Part shown: positions 1-7,408 of the stretch, piece by piece | Layout: each line of letters opens with the position of its first letter | Numbering within the stretch: position 1 is the first letter of the stretch | Origin: Prostheceraeus crozeri | Lineage: Eukaryota > Platyhelminthes > Polycladida > Euryleptidae | DNA: 64,000 nt | Direction of reading: 5' to 3' | Assembly: GCA_907163375.1 (NCBI GenBank) | Contig: CAJQUW010008631.1 | Span: 1-64,000 of the forward strand | The notes under the pieces: generated by a model | What the model was told of the DNA's origin: nothing | Databases searched by the model: none | The model's input: the letters and a program-made list of their open reading frames with translations, nothing else | Translations under genes and position numbers: made by a program

Positions 1-475
1 ACAACATTACACCAACAGCTTCCAAACAGCAAGTATTACCGGGTCGTCTCAAATGTTAGTGGTGAAGATGAACAATTCACGGAATCTTCAACTCTTCCCA
101 AATGGGACTGTACAGATTCTCGGCGCCCTTTCTCATTCATCGGCGCAGTCAATGCGCTTAGAGCTACAAAGACTACTACGTCGGATATGGAAGAGGGAGA
201 GGTGTGTGATGTCGAATCTGACTGTGGACAATATGGTGATCTCTACTCAATTGAGTGACAGTCTATCATTTTTGAAGATTCGTACCAGCAGTTACAGTTT
301 GTGTTATGAACCCGAACTTTTTCCTGCAGCTCTCATTAGTTGTTGGTTACCTGTGCATGTGGCAATCTTTCATAATAGTAAAGTGATCATTACTGGACTA
401 AAATCTCATGTACAAGCAAATATGATCCTAGACTATCTCATTGAGTATGTACGTACCCAGCGGATTGTAAAATAA
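1..475 (+). pseudogene. TBP-like gene, 5'-cut and frameshifted (copy A)
   Basis: Counterpart of the intact TBP homologue at 27241-27786 in copy B. The window starts inside the gene. Two single C residues present in copy B are missing here between about 40 and 50, so the frame that encodes the first TBP repeat runs out before the ATG at 53. From 53 on the frame is open to the stop at 473-475 and encodes the end of repeat 1 and all of repeat 2, including the YEPELFP and KVIITGLKS signatures. A product starting at Met 53 would lack half of the saddle, so I treat this copy as broken. The stop codon sits inside an AATAAA (471-476). Confidence 0.8.
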
Positions 476-506
476 AAAACAATTTTTCCAACATGATGTT
501 TTTATT
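471..506. terminator. Convergent poly(A) signals embedded in stop codons
   Basis: The + strand TBP-like gene ends with stop TAA inside AATAAA (471-476). The - strand protease gene ends with stop TAA inside AATAAA (TTTATT on +, 501-506). The two convergent genes are 26 nt apart and each stop codon is part of its own poly(A) signal. The same arrangement is kept at 27782-27818 in copy B. Function is inferred from the hexamers only. Confidence 0.6.
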
Positions 507-963
507 TCAAATCATGATAGAACTTACAAATCATTTTTTCATTAGAGGATGGATTACATGAAAAGTTTTGAATAACAGATGCAAATCGAGATACATGTAA
601 ACGTCTTAAGATGAAGTACAGTACAAAAGCACCACACGTTGATGAAAGTGGATGTTGTAGTATGCGTTCATTTCGCTGATATTGACGCGTATGTTTTCTC
701 AACCACTGCTGTGTTGGTATATTTGGAGGTTGAGCAAGAGAGTCAAATAGTTCACCACGTCGGTCTTCTCCAATAAAGATCGCTTTCCAATGCTCACCGC
801 CTAAATTCTGTGAATGAGTGTTTAGCACAATAAAGATGGGATAGTGATTTACTGCAGGTGGTAAGGTATCGAGTGAATAGACATTATCGAAAGCTTTCAA
901 CGTCGCTTCGTCTGCATTACGCTGCACTTTAGTCTTAATATCGTCAGCAGTCAACCAACTCAT
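502..963 (-). CDS. PRO: Adenain-like cysteine protease (copy A)
   Basis: A 153-aa maturation protease of the adenovirus-protease/Ulp1 fold, the standard PRO of Polintons, expected to cleave capsid precursors. Visible catalytic set: His58 in GGEHWKAIFI, Asp74 in ELFDS, Gln103, and Cys110 in SSTCGAF. Length is usual for the family, which has about 150-200 aa. The start codon overlaps the stop of the capsid gene by one base (TAATG at 961-965), so the two are read from one transcript region. Only two residues differ from copy B (R/K and V/I near the C-terminus). Confident family call; cleavage sites are not known. Confidence 0.9.
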   Translation of the reverse strand: MSWLTADDIKTKVQRNADEATLKAFDNVYSLDTLPPAVNHYPIFIVLNTHSQNLGGEHWKAIFIGEDRRGELFDSLAQPPNIPTQQWLRKHTRQYQRNERILQHPLSSTCGAFVLYFILRRLHVSRFASVIQNFSCNPSSNEKMICKFYHDLK

Positions 964-2239
964 TAACGATTATACTGAAGAATCACGTCACGATACTTTG
1001 TAATTTCAATATTTGAATCGAAGACTGCATAAATTAATACATTGATCGTCTCAGGTAGTGTTCTTTTGAACGTCAAATCCAAACGAATATTATGAGGCAC
1101 GTTCGCTTGACGATAGGGTGCACTAATATCGCTGTCAGCAGTCAAATCAAATGCATAAATAGTATATCCACTCTTAAACTCTTTCATAGTCAGTCCGTTG
1201 GTGTCATCCGTATTGTAAAAGCCAAAGACATCCATAAAATCAACATAACTGCGCATAAATTGATCCGAAGCAAAATCTGGTTTGTAGGGTGGACCAGGAT
1301 GACTCACACCATTTACACGTAAAGCAATTTCACTTAACTGATTGTGTTTAAATTGAAAGGATTCTTCTTTATATTACCATTAAATGCATCATTTTCAACC
1401 ATTGCCACCATGAGGAGCTTCGGTGCTTCCGATGGAAAGAGGTCATCTTTCATGAAACTCTTTTGATCTTTCGGAATTGTAAAGGTGAGAAGCTTTGTAT
1501 GCTGAACGGGGTAAATGGCATTTTGGCGGTTAAGGCCTTCAGCATGTCCTCTAATGACACTTGGATTCGGTACTACTCGACGAATGTAAAGTGCAATATC
1601 TTCCACATGAATTCTAAAATTGTCAACTTTAGCAAATGCATTCAGCGCAAATTCAGGCTTATTCAATGTCAGCTTGAGTCGCATGCTGGTATTACACAGT
1701 AAAAACTTTGACTGTCTAAAGAAGTCTAAATTCAGCGGACCATATAGCTGACATGCTCTACTATCTTTAATCATAGCAGATCGCTTTACAAAGCCACTGT
1801 TTGTTTCAACATCAAATTTTCCTGCTTCATCTCTGTACCATCCCATGGCTTCCATATGACTTTTTTGTGCTGCTGGATGAAACTGTGATACATGATTGAA
1901 ATATGATTTATAGGGATAATCGCTTTGACCACCTTCCACCTGCTGCTCTCCAATCGTTAGAGAAACATCACGAAGTAATGTAGTCAATGGTAAATTGTTC
2001 AGTCCAACTTTATGTGCATCGTCAATAGCAGTTCCATCTGCTTGCTGAATTCTAAACCTCAAATCAAGCATCGCATAACTCAAATCTATGTAGTCATCAC
2101 TACCACCAGGAATAACAAATTCAATGGGGCCAGCATTCTCAGCTGTTCGAGGATGATAATCTACAATACTTGAACTAAGAATATCTGTCTGTATGGCTTG
2201 TTGATCGAACAAACAAAAACCGGAAGTTTTACACTCCAT
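963..2239 (-). pseudogene. MCP: Major capsid protein, double jelly-roll, frameshifted (copy A)
   Basis: Same gene as the intact 425-aa capsid ORF at 28275-29552. Here an A-run (T on +) near 1348-1352 is one base shorter, so the reading frame from the ATG at 2239 ends after 301 aa and the remaining 114 aa continue in another frame (963-1307). Sequence on both sides of the slip is otherwise near-identical to copy B, so the lesion is recent or is an assembly error in a homopolymer. Family signs: YIDLSYAMLDLRFRI, the LTTLLRDVSLTIG strand pair and the YPYKSYFNH segment, all typical of the Polinton capsid. The gene begins 2 nt after the stop of the upstream basic protein. Confidence 0.88.
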
Positions 2240-2241
2240 GA

Positions 2242-2697
2242 TTAGAAGTTATAGCAGCGTCGTCGTTTAGCGCCTGATGAATGATTAGAGCCTCTGCGAC
2301 GTTTGCGTGAATGCCTTTTGACTAAAGATCGCGCCTTACCAGCTCCGCGATGTTTCCTCCTTCCTTTTTTCATTCGTTTAGATGATTTCTTTCCTTGAGT
2401 AACACCAGCAAAGGTCTGCTTCAATGTTTTTAAACCGCGTTCCTTCCCACGATTCAACAAACTGCTCTTAAAACTTCTACCTCTGGAAAGATCACTAGCA
2501 ACATCACCAGCAAAGCCAACGGCATTACTTAAAACATTTCGTTTTAAAGATCTACCGACATTGGATATGAGAGGTGCTACAACAGATTTCAGTGCACCAA
2601 GTATGCTACCTCCACGTTGGCGGCGAGCGCCGATGTAAATTTGTCCTCCACCACTTACGTAGGAGGGTCGTGAATAAAATGAGGCAGTTGGATTCAT
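2242..2697 (-). CDS. Basic pVI/pX-like minor virion protein (copy A)
   Basis: A 151-aa very basic protein. The N-terminal third has GGSILGALKSVVAPLISNVG (residues about 29-48), a Gly-rich hydrophobic/amphipathic stretch like the membrane-active segment of adenovirus pVI-type and Polinton minor virion proteins. The C-terminal half is a Lys/Arg tail (GRRKHRG, KRHSRKRRRGS, AKRRRCYNF) suited to DNA condensation or nuclear import. It lies directly before the capsid gene (TAATCATG junction), supporting a virion role. There is no catalytic motif. Function is inferred from composition and position. Confidence 0.65.
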   Translation of the reverse strand: MNPTASFYSRPSYVSGGGQIYIGARRQRGGSILGALKSVVAPLISNVGRSLKRNVLSNAVGFAGDVASDLSRGRSFKSSLLNRGKERGLKTLKQTFAGVTQGKKSSKRMKKGRRKHRGAGKARSLVKRHSRKRRRGSNHSSGAKRRRCYNF

Positions 2698-2738
2698 AGC
2701 TCAAACCCTAAACATTGTTAGTTACAACTTTGCATGAA

Positions 2739-3959
2739 TCACTGTCGATCACTTAGATGAAAGATGTCGGCACGACGCATCCAAGAGTTCATACTTGAAG
2801 GGTAACCACTCCATTTAACAAGACACCATTCTTCACCTTGCCGTTTTTTACATCGAATGATTTTCTCTACCAAATATGTTTCACTTTCAGTGATTACCTC
2901 AATCTCATCGCGGTAAAAGCTATCCTCAATTTCTTCATTATCATAATCTTTCAACTTGTAGGTGGTCGGAGAGTCTTTTTGATTAATCCTTGATACTGTA
3001 AATACCTCCTCTGTCCAATTCGGAAGGTACCCTTTAGCAAAAACACTTTTCACTTTTGAGATACGAACTTTATCACCAATTTTCACATCACTTTTCAAAT
3101 GAGTGCGTTTACGTTGGAATGATTCGCGCACTTTATCTACATTGTCAGCATTTACATCTACTGGTCTGAGTCCAATAGAACGATGGATAGAGTGATTGTA
3201 GGCATGGAGTGTATCTTGTAGAACCTTTGTCCAATTTTGTGTTAAGTTGGCAGTAAAATGTCGCCACAAGCGATTTTTTAATGTGCGATTAAAACGTTCA
3301 ACGAGTGCAGCTTTATAAGCACTCTTTACACTAAACAACTCAATGTCATGCCTCTCAAATAATCTTCTCACATGCTGATTTTCAAACTCTTTTCCTTGAT
3401 CACTCTGAATTCTTTTTGGAATCCGACCTTCTCGAAAAATTGTTTGGAATGCTTTTGCTACTCCTTTCCCTTCTTTAGTTTTTAAAGGTTGAGCCCACGC
3501 ATAACGCGAGAAAATATCAATGACGGTTAAAATAAAATTATTGCCCGAGTTATGTTTTGAAATGGAGGCAACATCGCACAAATCTGCTTGCCACTGTTCA
3601 TCGATGTCATGAACAATATAATGGCGGGTGCGGTACTTCTTTTTCACTTGTTTGTGGAGTGTATAGGTAGCCTGACCCTTTAACCATCGTTTCACTTGTG
3701 ATTGTGGAAGACCACTCGCTTTTGATAATTTCTTGATCGATGCAAATCCTGCCGGATGTTTTACATCATAATAGATTGACTTCAAACGTTCAGTCGATGA
3801 CGGCTGACTCTTTTTCCTCCTTCTCATCTTTTTGCTTTCTTGCCTTTCTACATTTACAACAACTGCAGCATTTAGCTTTAGCGGTTTTGCGATCGTGTTC
3901 ACATTGCTTAGGGGTTTCATTGTGAGAGCTGGCGCAGCAAGTGCAAGTGACAACGACAT
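2739..3959 (-). CDS. INT: Retrovirus-like integrase with chromodomain (copy A)
   Basis: A DDE-type integrase (rve fold) that would join element ends to target DNA. Acidic triad: Asp126 in QWQADLCD, Asp187 in QSDQGKEF, Glu221 in VERFNRT (33 residues between the last two by my count). Residues about 55-120 form the helix-turn-helix/linker region typical of Polinton INT, including TYTLHK. The last 50 residues (YLVEKII, CLVKWSGYPSSMNSW) form a chromodomain, which may steer insertion to chromatin marks. The first 44 residues overlap a Cys-rich ORF in another frame and look unlike the family; Met45 (about 3827) may be the real start. Confidence 0.92.
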   Translation of the reverse strand: MSLSLALAAPALTMKPLSNVNTIAKPLKLNAAVVVNVERQESKKMRRRKKSQPSSTERLKSIYYDVKHPAGFASIKKLSKASGLPQSQVKRWLKGQATYTLHKQVKKKYRTRHYIVHDIDEQWQADLCDVASISKHNSGNNFILTVIDIFSRYAWAQPLKTKEGKGVAKAFQTIFREGRIPKRIQSDQGKEFENQHVRRLFERHDIELFSVKSAYKAALVERFNRTLKNRLWRHFTANLTQNWTKVLQDTLHAYNHSIHRSIGLRPVDVNADNVDKVRESFQRKRTHLKSDVKIGDKVRISKVKSVFAKGYLPNWTEEVFTVSRINQKDSPTTYKLKDYDNEEIEDSFYRDEIEVITESETYLVEKIIRCKKRQGEEWCLVKWSGYPSSMNSWMRRADIFHLSDRQ

Positions 3960-4005
3960 TCACCTCTGGCGGCTCATTACATGGCAAGCAACACATCTGC
4001 TTCAT
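3790..4005 (-). CDS. Cys-rich small ORF overlapping integrase start (copy A)
   Basis: A 71-aa ORF starting 1 nt after the stop of the PPGW gene (TAATATG). It contains CCLPC, CTCC, CEHD and CCSCCKC, enough ligands for one or two zinc sites, and ends in a charged tail (KDEKEEKES). It overlaps the first part of the integrase ORF in a different frame. Between copies A and B it has one residue change (Q/K), while the overlapped integrase frame has two. It could be a separate zinc-binding protein, or supply an integrase N-terminal zinc domain through a frameshift or splice. I do not recognise a family. Confidence 0.5.
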   Translation of the reverse strand: MKQMCCLPCNEPPEVNVVVTCTCCASSHNETPKQCEHDRKTAKAKCCSCCKCRKARKQKDEKEEKESAVID

Positions 4006-4006
4006 A

Positions 4007-4699
4007 TTAATAGTCTGAGAACATGTATTTCCTGGGAGGAGCTGTTTTACGTTTTCCTTTTACTAGTTTTAGTGGCGATGTAGATCTACGTCGAGTTCTT
4101 CCTCTTGTTTGCTTAGTGAGTGTGGGAGGGGATGTAGCAGGTGACGCCTTAAACCAATTTGTTGGCATTTTCATCGTCTGAAGCATTGGAGCAGTAGCCA
4201 CTGTTGAATCAAGTTCTTTCAATGTCTCATTATTCAAAGCAAATTTTGGTACATTATGCTTTTTCAATAGTTTAAGAAAGTATGACCAACCAGGTGGAAC
4301 ATAGCCCTGACGGCGCTTTCTACGTGTCGCATACTGAATCAAGTCTTCATAACGTGAAGCATCAATCACTTTATTTTCATCTGTAATGATTTCTCCTCTA
4401 TCATTTACATTGAGATGGGGTTCAATACTGTTGAAAAGAGATATGGCATGTGCGCGAGATGCTAAAGGTGTTGCAGTCGATACAGAGTCACGCATCTTAT
4501 TCTTCAAGTTTTTTAATTGCTCAACAGTTTCCGATTGTAATAATACAGCACGATGTGGATCTTTGATGTGAACATTTTGCTGATAATCTATTTCTTTCCT
4601 ATACATTTGATTTGCAAGAGGTTGCTTTACTTGCTGCATGGCAGTCAATTGTACATATTCATCCTGAGGAATAACAATCATGCGAGAATAAGAACTCAT
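4007..4699 (-). CDS. Conserved PPGW Polinton protein, unknown function (copy A)
   Basis: A 230-aa protein of a type recurrent in invertebrate Polintons: an N-terminal MIVIPQDEYVQL start, a helical middle, a conserved block around RYEDLIQYATRRKRRQGYVP with PPGW at 135-138 followed by a helix ending NVP, and a basic Ser/Thr-rich tail (TRGRTRRRSTSPLKLVKGKR). The start overlaps the ATPase stop by four bases (ATGA, 4696-4699). Position between ATPase and integrase suggests a virion assembly or core role, but this is context only. Confidence 0.65.
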   Translation of the reverse strand: MSSYSRMIVIPQDEYVQLTAMQQVKQPLANQMYRKEIDYQQNVHIKDPHRAVLLQSETVEQLKNLKNKMRDSVSTATPLASRAHAISLFNSIEPHLNVNDRGEIITDENKVIDASRYEDLIQYATRRKRRQGYVPPGWSYFLKLLKKHNVPKFALNNETLKELDSTVATAPMLQTMKMPTNWFKASPATSPPTLTKQTRGRTRRRSTSPLKLVKGKRKTAPPRKYMFSDY

Positions 4700-5361
4700 A
4701 GTTTGTAGATAATCATGGGAGTTTTCAAAATATCACTTCGAAATCTAAATTCTTCCGGACACTCTTGCGTAAAGTCAATGAATAAGTAACCGTATGGCTT
4801 TTCAGTAGCTGCTTGAAAAATTTCAATTAAGGCTTTTGATCCTCTGGGTGCAACTTGTCGCGCTAAAATTTCAAATTGACTTTTATCTCGCGGATTCTTG
4901 AAAATAGCATAATAGTGTGTATTCAGGTTTCGTGTACGAGCTTCTTTTCCATCAGGAAACAAATTTTGTGTGATATAGATGATAAAGCACCTTTTATGGT
5001 GTGCTGCGCGAGTGAACATATCTGTAACATCTTTTGAATTCTTACTTTCTTTTAATAAATCATCCAATACAACAACATCATTAGACTGAAGTTTATCCAC
5101 TGGAATAATTCCTTCATGTCGAATAAAGTTGCGACTTTGCAATTCCTGAAACAGCGACGGTTGATAAATACCATAACACCAAATCACTCGATTGATAGCT
5201 TCCCTAAACAACTCCCTTCTTTTATCCAATAAATTCAGCGTGAAAACAGTTTTACCTGCATGAGATGGACCTGATACAGTCAGAACTTTATCACATTGAA
5301 GTCTGAAATCCATTTTATTACTTTGAGACTCAACATTTGCATAATTAACGCTTAGAGCCAA
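4696..5361 (-). CDS. ATP: FtsK/HerA-type genome-packaging ATPase (copy A)
   Basis: A 221-aa P-loop ATPase expected to pump element DNA into the capsid. Walker A is GPSHAGKT (31-38); Walker B is VVVLDD (93-98), followed by LLKES; a sensor-like IIYITQN lies near residues 125-131. Length and order fit the A32-like packaging ATPases of Polintons and related viruses. The gene overlaps the upstream basic protein gene by 17 nt and the downstream PPGW gene by 4 nt, the tightest packing in the element. Differences from copy B are R/K and A/P near residues 50-53. Confidence 0.9.
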   Translation of the reverse strand: MALSVNYANVESQSNKMDFRLQCDKVLTVSGPSHAGKTVFTLNLLDKRRELFREAINRVIWCYGIYQPSLFQELQSRNFIRHEGIIPVDKLQSNDVVVLDDLLKESKNSKDVTDMFTRAAHHKRCFIIYITQNLFPDGKEARTRNLNTHYYAIFKNPRDKSQFEILARQVAPRGSKALIEIFQAATEKPYGYLFIDFTQECPEEFRFRSDILKTPMIIYKL

Positions 5362-5701
5362 AGATATTTCCCAATAGGTTACCCACGACAGGAGCTAACA
5401 TCGGAAGTATTGCTGAAAGGAAACCGCCCTTTTGTGTTAGAGTTTTCCTCTTTCTTTGAAGGGTGACTTTAGGATTGGAGATGAAACGCAATTTCGTAGC
5501 ATATCGCTTAAGTAACTTTCGTTGTTTTGGTGCTAATTTCTTCGTCCTCAACTTTCTCACATGAGAAATAATTTCATGAATGAATTTATCGTTGGCATGT
5601 CGTATAGCATTGTATCGCTGATTTGCTTTCATTCGTCGGAGAGCTTGAATGGCCGAAGAAAACTTTTGACTTTTACGTTTCGTCATTTTACGTTTCGCCA
5701 T
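5345..5701 (-). CDS. Small basic protein with hydrophobic C-terminus, pX-like (copy A)
   Basis: A 118-aa protein: Lys/Arg-rich N-terminus (MAKRKMTKRKSQK), helical basic middle, then GGFLSAILPMLAPVVGNLLG close to the C-terminus. The GGFL...LP...GNLLG pattern is like the C-terminal membrane-active or virion-associated segment of adenovirus pX-type proteins and Polinton minor virion proteins. It overlaps the ATPase start by 17 nt. Seven or so residues differ from copy B, more than in the enzymes. Role inferred from composition and position. Confidence 0.6.
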   Translation of the reverse strand: MAKRKMTKRKSQKFSSAIQALRRMKANQRYNAIRHANDKFIHEIISHVRKLRTKKLAPKQRKLLKRYATKLRFISNPKVTLQRKRKTLTQKGGFLSAILPMLAPVVGNLLGNIFGSKR

Positions 5702-5752
5702 TTTTCGTGTTAGTCTTTGCTAAAACCTATCTTTACCACATTTGCATAGGTA

Positions 5753-6076
5753 CTAACTATTGCGACATAAGTGACACTCGAAATGAGCAATATCACAGTG
5801 GTTACATTGGCAAAGTTGAATGCAATTACGTATGAAACAGCGTTGACAAAAAGCATGCTTACATCTCTTGAAGATGCGCTTTTCATTTCCATCCTTTCGC
5901 TTACATACATCGCAACACATAGTTTCACCGTTACTGATGTCTATAGCAAGTCTTTTTGAAGATATGAATTTGCTAGCCTTTTCTAAATAATAGACGCATG
6001 TACAGAAGGAATATACTTCGAGAGTGAGCAGACATAGCTCGAAAACCAGTTGTGCTACAATCAAGTACCACTGCAT
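5753..6076 (-). CDS. Membrane-anchored RING-like zinc protein (copy A)
   Basis: A 107-aa protein with a hydrophobic N-terminal segment (residues about 3-30, LIVAQLVFELCLLTLEV) followed by a Cys/His-rich domain: CCDVC, then CKHAFCQRC, then CQCNHC and CHLC. The spacing C-x2-C-x11-C-x-H-x2-C-x2-C fits a RING finger, so a membrane-bound E3 ubiquitin ligase is a reasonable guess. Viruses often use such proteins on host defence factors; no such target is shown here. The ATG follows the previous stop by 2 nt (TAAAAATG). Confidence 0.55.
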   Translation of the reverse strand: MQWYLIVAQLVFELCLLTLEVYSFCTCVYYLEKASKFISSKRLAIDISNGETMCCDVCKRKDGNEKRIFKRCKHAFCQRCFIRNCIQLCQCNHCDIAHFECHLCRNS

Positions 6077-6078
6077 TT

Positions 6079-6489
6079 TTAATTTTTGTTTATGGAAAGT
6101 TGAATGTGAATATCTGAAATCGCTTCAATCACTAGACTGCTACCATGATGGTTAAATGCGTTAAGACGTTCGGCAATTTTTATCATATGTCTTTTAAAAA
6201 ATTCTTGGGGGTGATCTACCACTTCCATTGAATAAGAAGCAAAATGGAAAGAGCGACTTTCCACCTCTTGCTTTCCAAAATGACTAAACTTAATTTTCGC
6301 AACTAATCGCGCCATGATAATGCTATCAGAGAATGTATTCATTAACTCTAGAAATAGAGTGCTAGCATCATCAACCACTGCTTCGATGTCGGTCTCATCT
6401 TTATGAAAATTTATCACATAATCTTGAACAGCTCCTTTTAAACTTTGCCTATGAAAACGTAATGTTCCGCAGTCGTTTGAGAAAGACAT
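6079..6489 (-). CDS. Stand-alone PolB N-terminal-domain-like protein (copy A)
   Basis: A 136-aa protein that aligns by eye over nearly its full length with residues roughly 120-235 of this element's own DNA polymerase (encoded about 19760-20130). Shared pattern: a helical start (LKGAVQDYVI against INNLVRNYQM), an ARLVAKIKF/KALIYLKIKY strand, an EVVD step, a long helix ending LNAF or IDKF, a GSSLV or DSGLV turn and a final I-x-I-x-L strand. It looks like a domain duplication giving a separate small protein, perhaps a partner in replication priming. Its copy-B counterpart is broken by an insertion. Confidence 0.55.
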   Translation of the reverse strand: MSFSNDCGTLRFHRQSLKGAVQDYVINFHKDETDIEAVVDDASTLFLELMNTFSDSIIMARLVAKIKFSHFGKQEVESRSFHFASYSMEVVDHPQEFFKRHMIKIAERLNAFNHHGSSLVIEAISDIHIQLSINKN

Positions 6490-6576
6490 GATCGACCTTT
6501 ATCTAACCCATCCATTGCATGAAAACAACAACTCTTCTCATAGTAACATTTATTGAATAACGGTAACAAGCATGCA

Positions 6577-7125
6577 TTATAAATCAATGGTTTGAAAGAG
6601 ATAAAATAGATACAGCTGGTAACTATCATACAGCGAGCAATGATAACCATACAGGACTTTGGCAGTGTTGAGGTAAGGAGGAAAGAAGCATTGGTTATGA
6701 ACGTAGCTACTACAACGAACAGACAAAATAGGAACACACAAATCCTTAAAACGTTTCGTGACTTCATGATAATGTTGATTCACTCTAGTATCCCAAGGTG
6801 GGAGCAAAATATCATCAATGATTAGATTGGGAAATACTTTCCTCTCCTTACCAGGATTATTACAAAAGATGCGTATAACATTGAAAGCAGCTAACCATCG
6901 TTTAAAGTCAATAAGAAGAGCACTTTCACAAGAAAAGCCATAGTCTTGCAAATATTTCAGATTAAGTCCATGAATGTGTTTTCTCGCCCATTGATCAACA
7001 TTGGGATCGCAGTTGGCATGTTGATGATAGACACTAACAATCTGATATGTCCAATTGTTCATAGCAATAGCACTGAGCTCCTGTACAGGTTCACCCTCAC
7101 AATCCATAAAAATGATGATAGAAGC
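6577..7125 (-). CDS. DnaQ/DEDDh-like nuclease candidate (copy A)
   Basis: From the ATG at 7107 the protein is 176 aa, but upstream codons to a good splice acceptor (TTTCCGTTTTAG, ending 7126) are open and add ASIIIF before MDCEG. This gives the strand plus D-x-E of a DEDDh exonuclease Exo I motif. Later ARKHIHGLNL and HCSLYD (H-x4-D, Exo III-like) fit the fold; the expected Exo II Asp is replaced by NNP in CNNPGKE. The acceptor is phase 0 and yields Ala-Ser, so joining to the ATG|GTAAGT leader at 8093-8095 would give a 183-aa product. Activity uncertain because of the Exo II change. Confidence 0.5.
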   Translation of the reverse strand, partial: ASIIIFMDCEGEPVQELSAIAMNNWTYQIVSVYHQHANCDPNVDQWARKHIHGLNLKYLQDYGFSCESALLIDFKRWLAAFNVIRIFCNNPGKERKVFPNLIIDDILLPPWDTRVNQHYHEVTKRFKDLCVPILSVRCSSYVHNQCFFPPYLNTAKVLYGYHCSLYDSYQLYLFYLFQTIDL

Positions 7126-7159
7126 CTAAAACGGAAATTTACACATCTAAGGAAACGTT

Positions 7160-7408
7160 CTATAACATATTACAAAATGAAGAATTACATCGATGCTTTT
7201 CACGACAAAATACACAAATGATATGATGGCAACGAAGAAGTAAAATGTATCTAATAAGACCACGTCTACGACACTCAAAGCACATAAGCGAATTGTCATA
7301 GGGTAGAGTTAGGAAAGGACTAGCAATTCTCCTTCTTTGATTTGCGTTTTGATGTAGCATTCTTCTCCGACTTGCGCTTCGTACCACTGCTGTTAAGGAT
7401 TTGATCAA
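7160..7408 (-). CDS. Small RING-like zinc protein (copy A)
   Basis: An open frame of 82 codons whose second half is Cys/His-rich: CFECRRRG, then RCHHIICVFCREKHRC, then CNML at the end. Spacing resembles a compact RING finger with a hydrophobic core (IRYILLL). The first half (RSASRRRMLHQ) overlaps the 3' end of the 235-aa gene in another frame, so the real start may be an internal Met (MLHQ or MCFEC) or come from splicing. It is identical in copy B. A second RING-type protein beside the one at 5753-6076. Confidence 0.4.
   Translation of the reverse strand: MIKSLTAVVRSASRRRMLHQNANQRRRIASPFLTLPYDNSLMCFECRRRGLIRYILLLRCHHIICVFCREKHRCNSSFCNML

Noticed and set aside
1092-1702. Plus-strand open frames inside the capsid gene (also at 28404-29015)
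   Set aside because: Antisense shadows of the capsid reading frame.
6438-6767. 109-aa hydrophobic minus-strand frame (FLFCLFVVVATFI) present in both copies
   Set aside because: Overlaps the nuclease-like gene in another frame; conservation at this divergence is uninformative. A membrane protein here cannot be excluded but is not supported.
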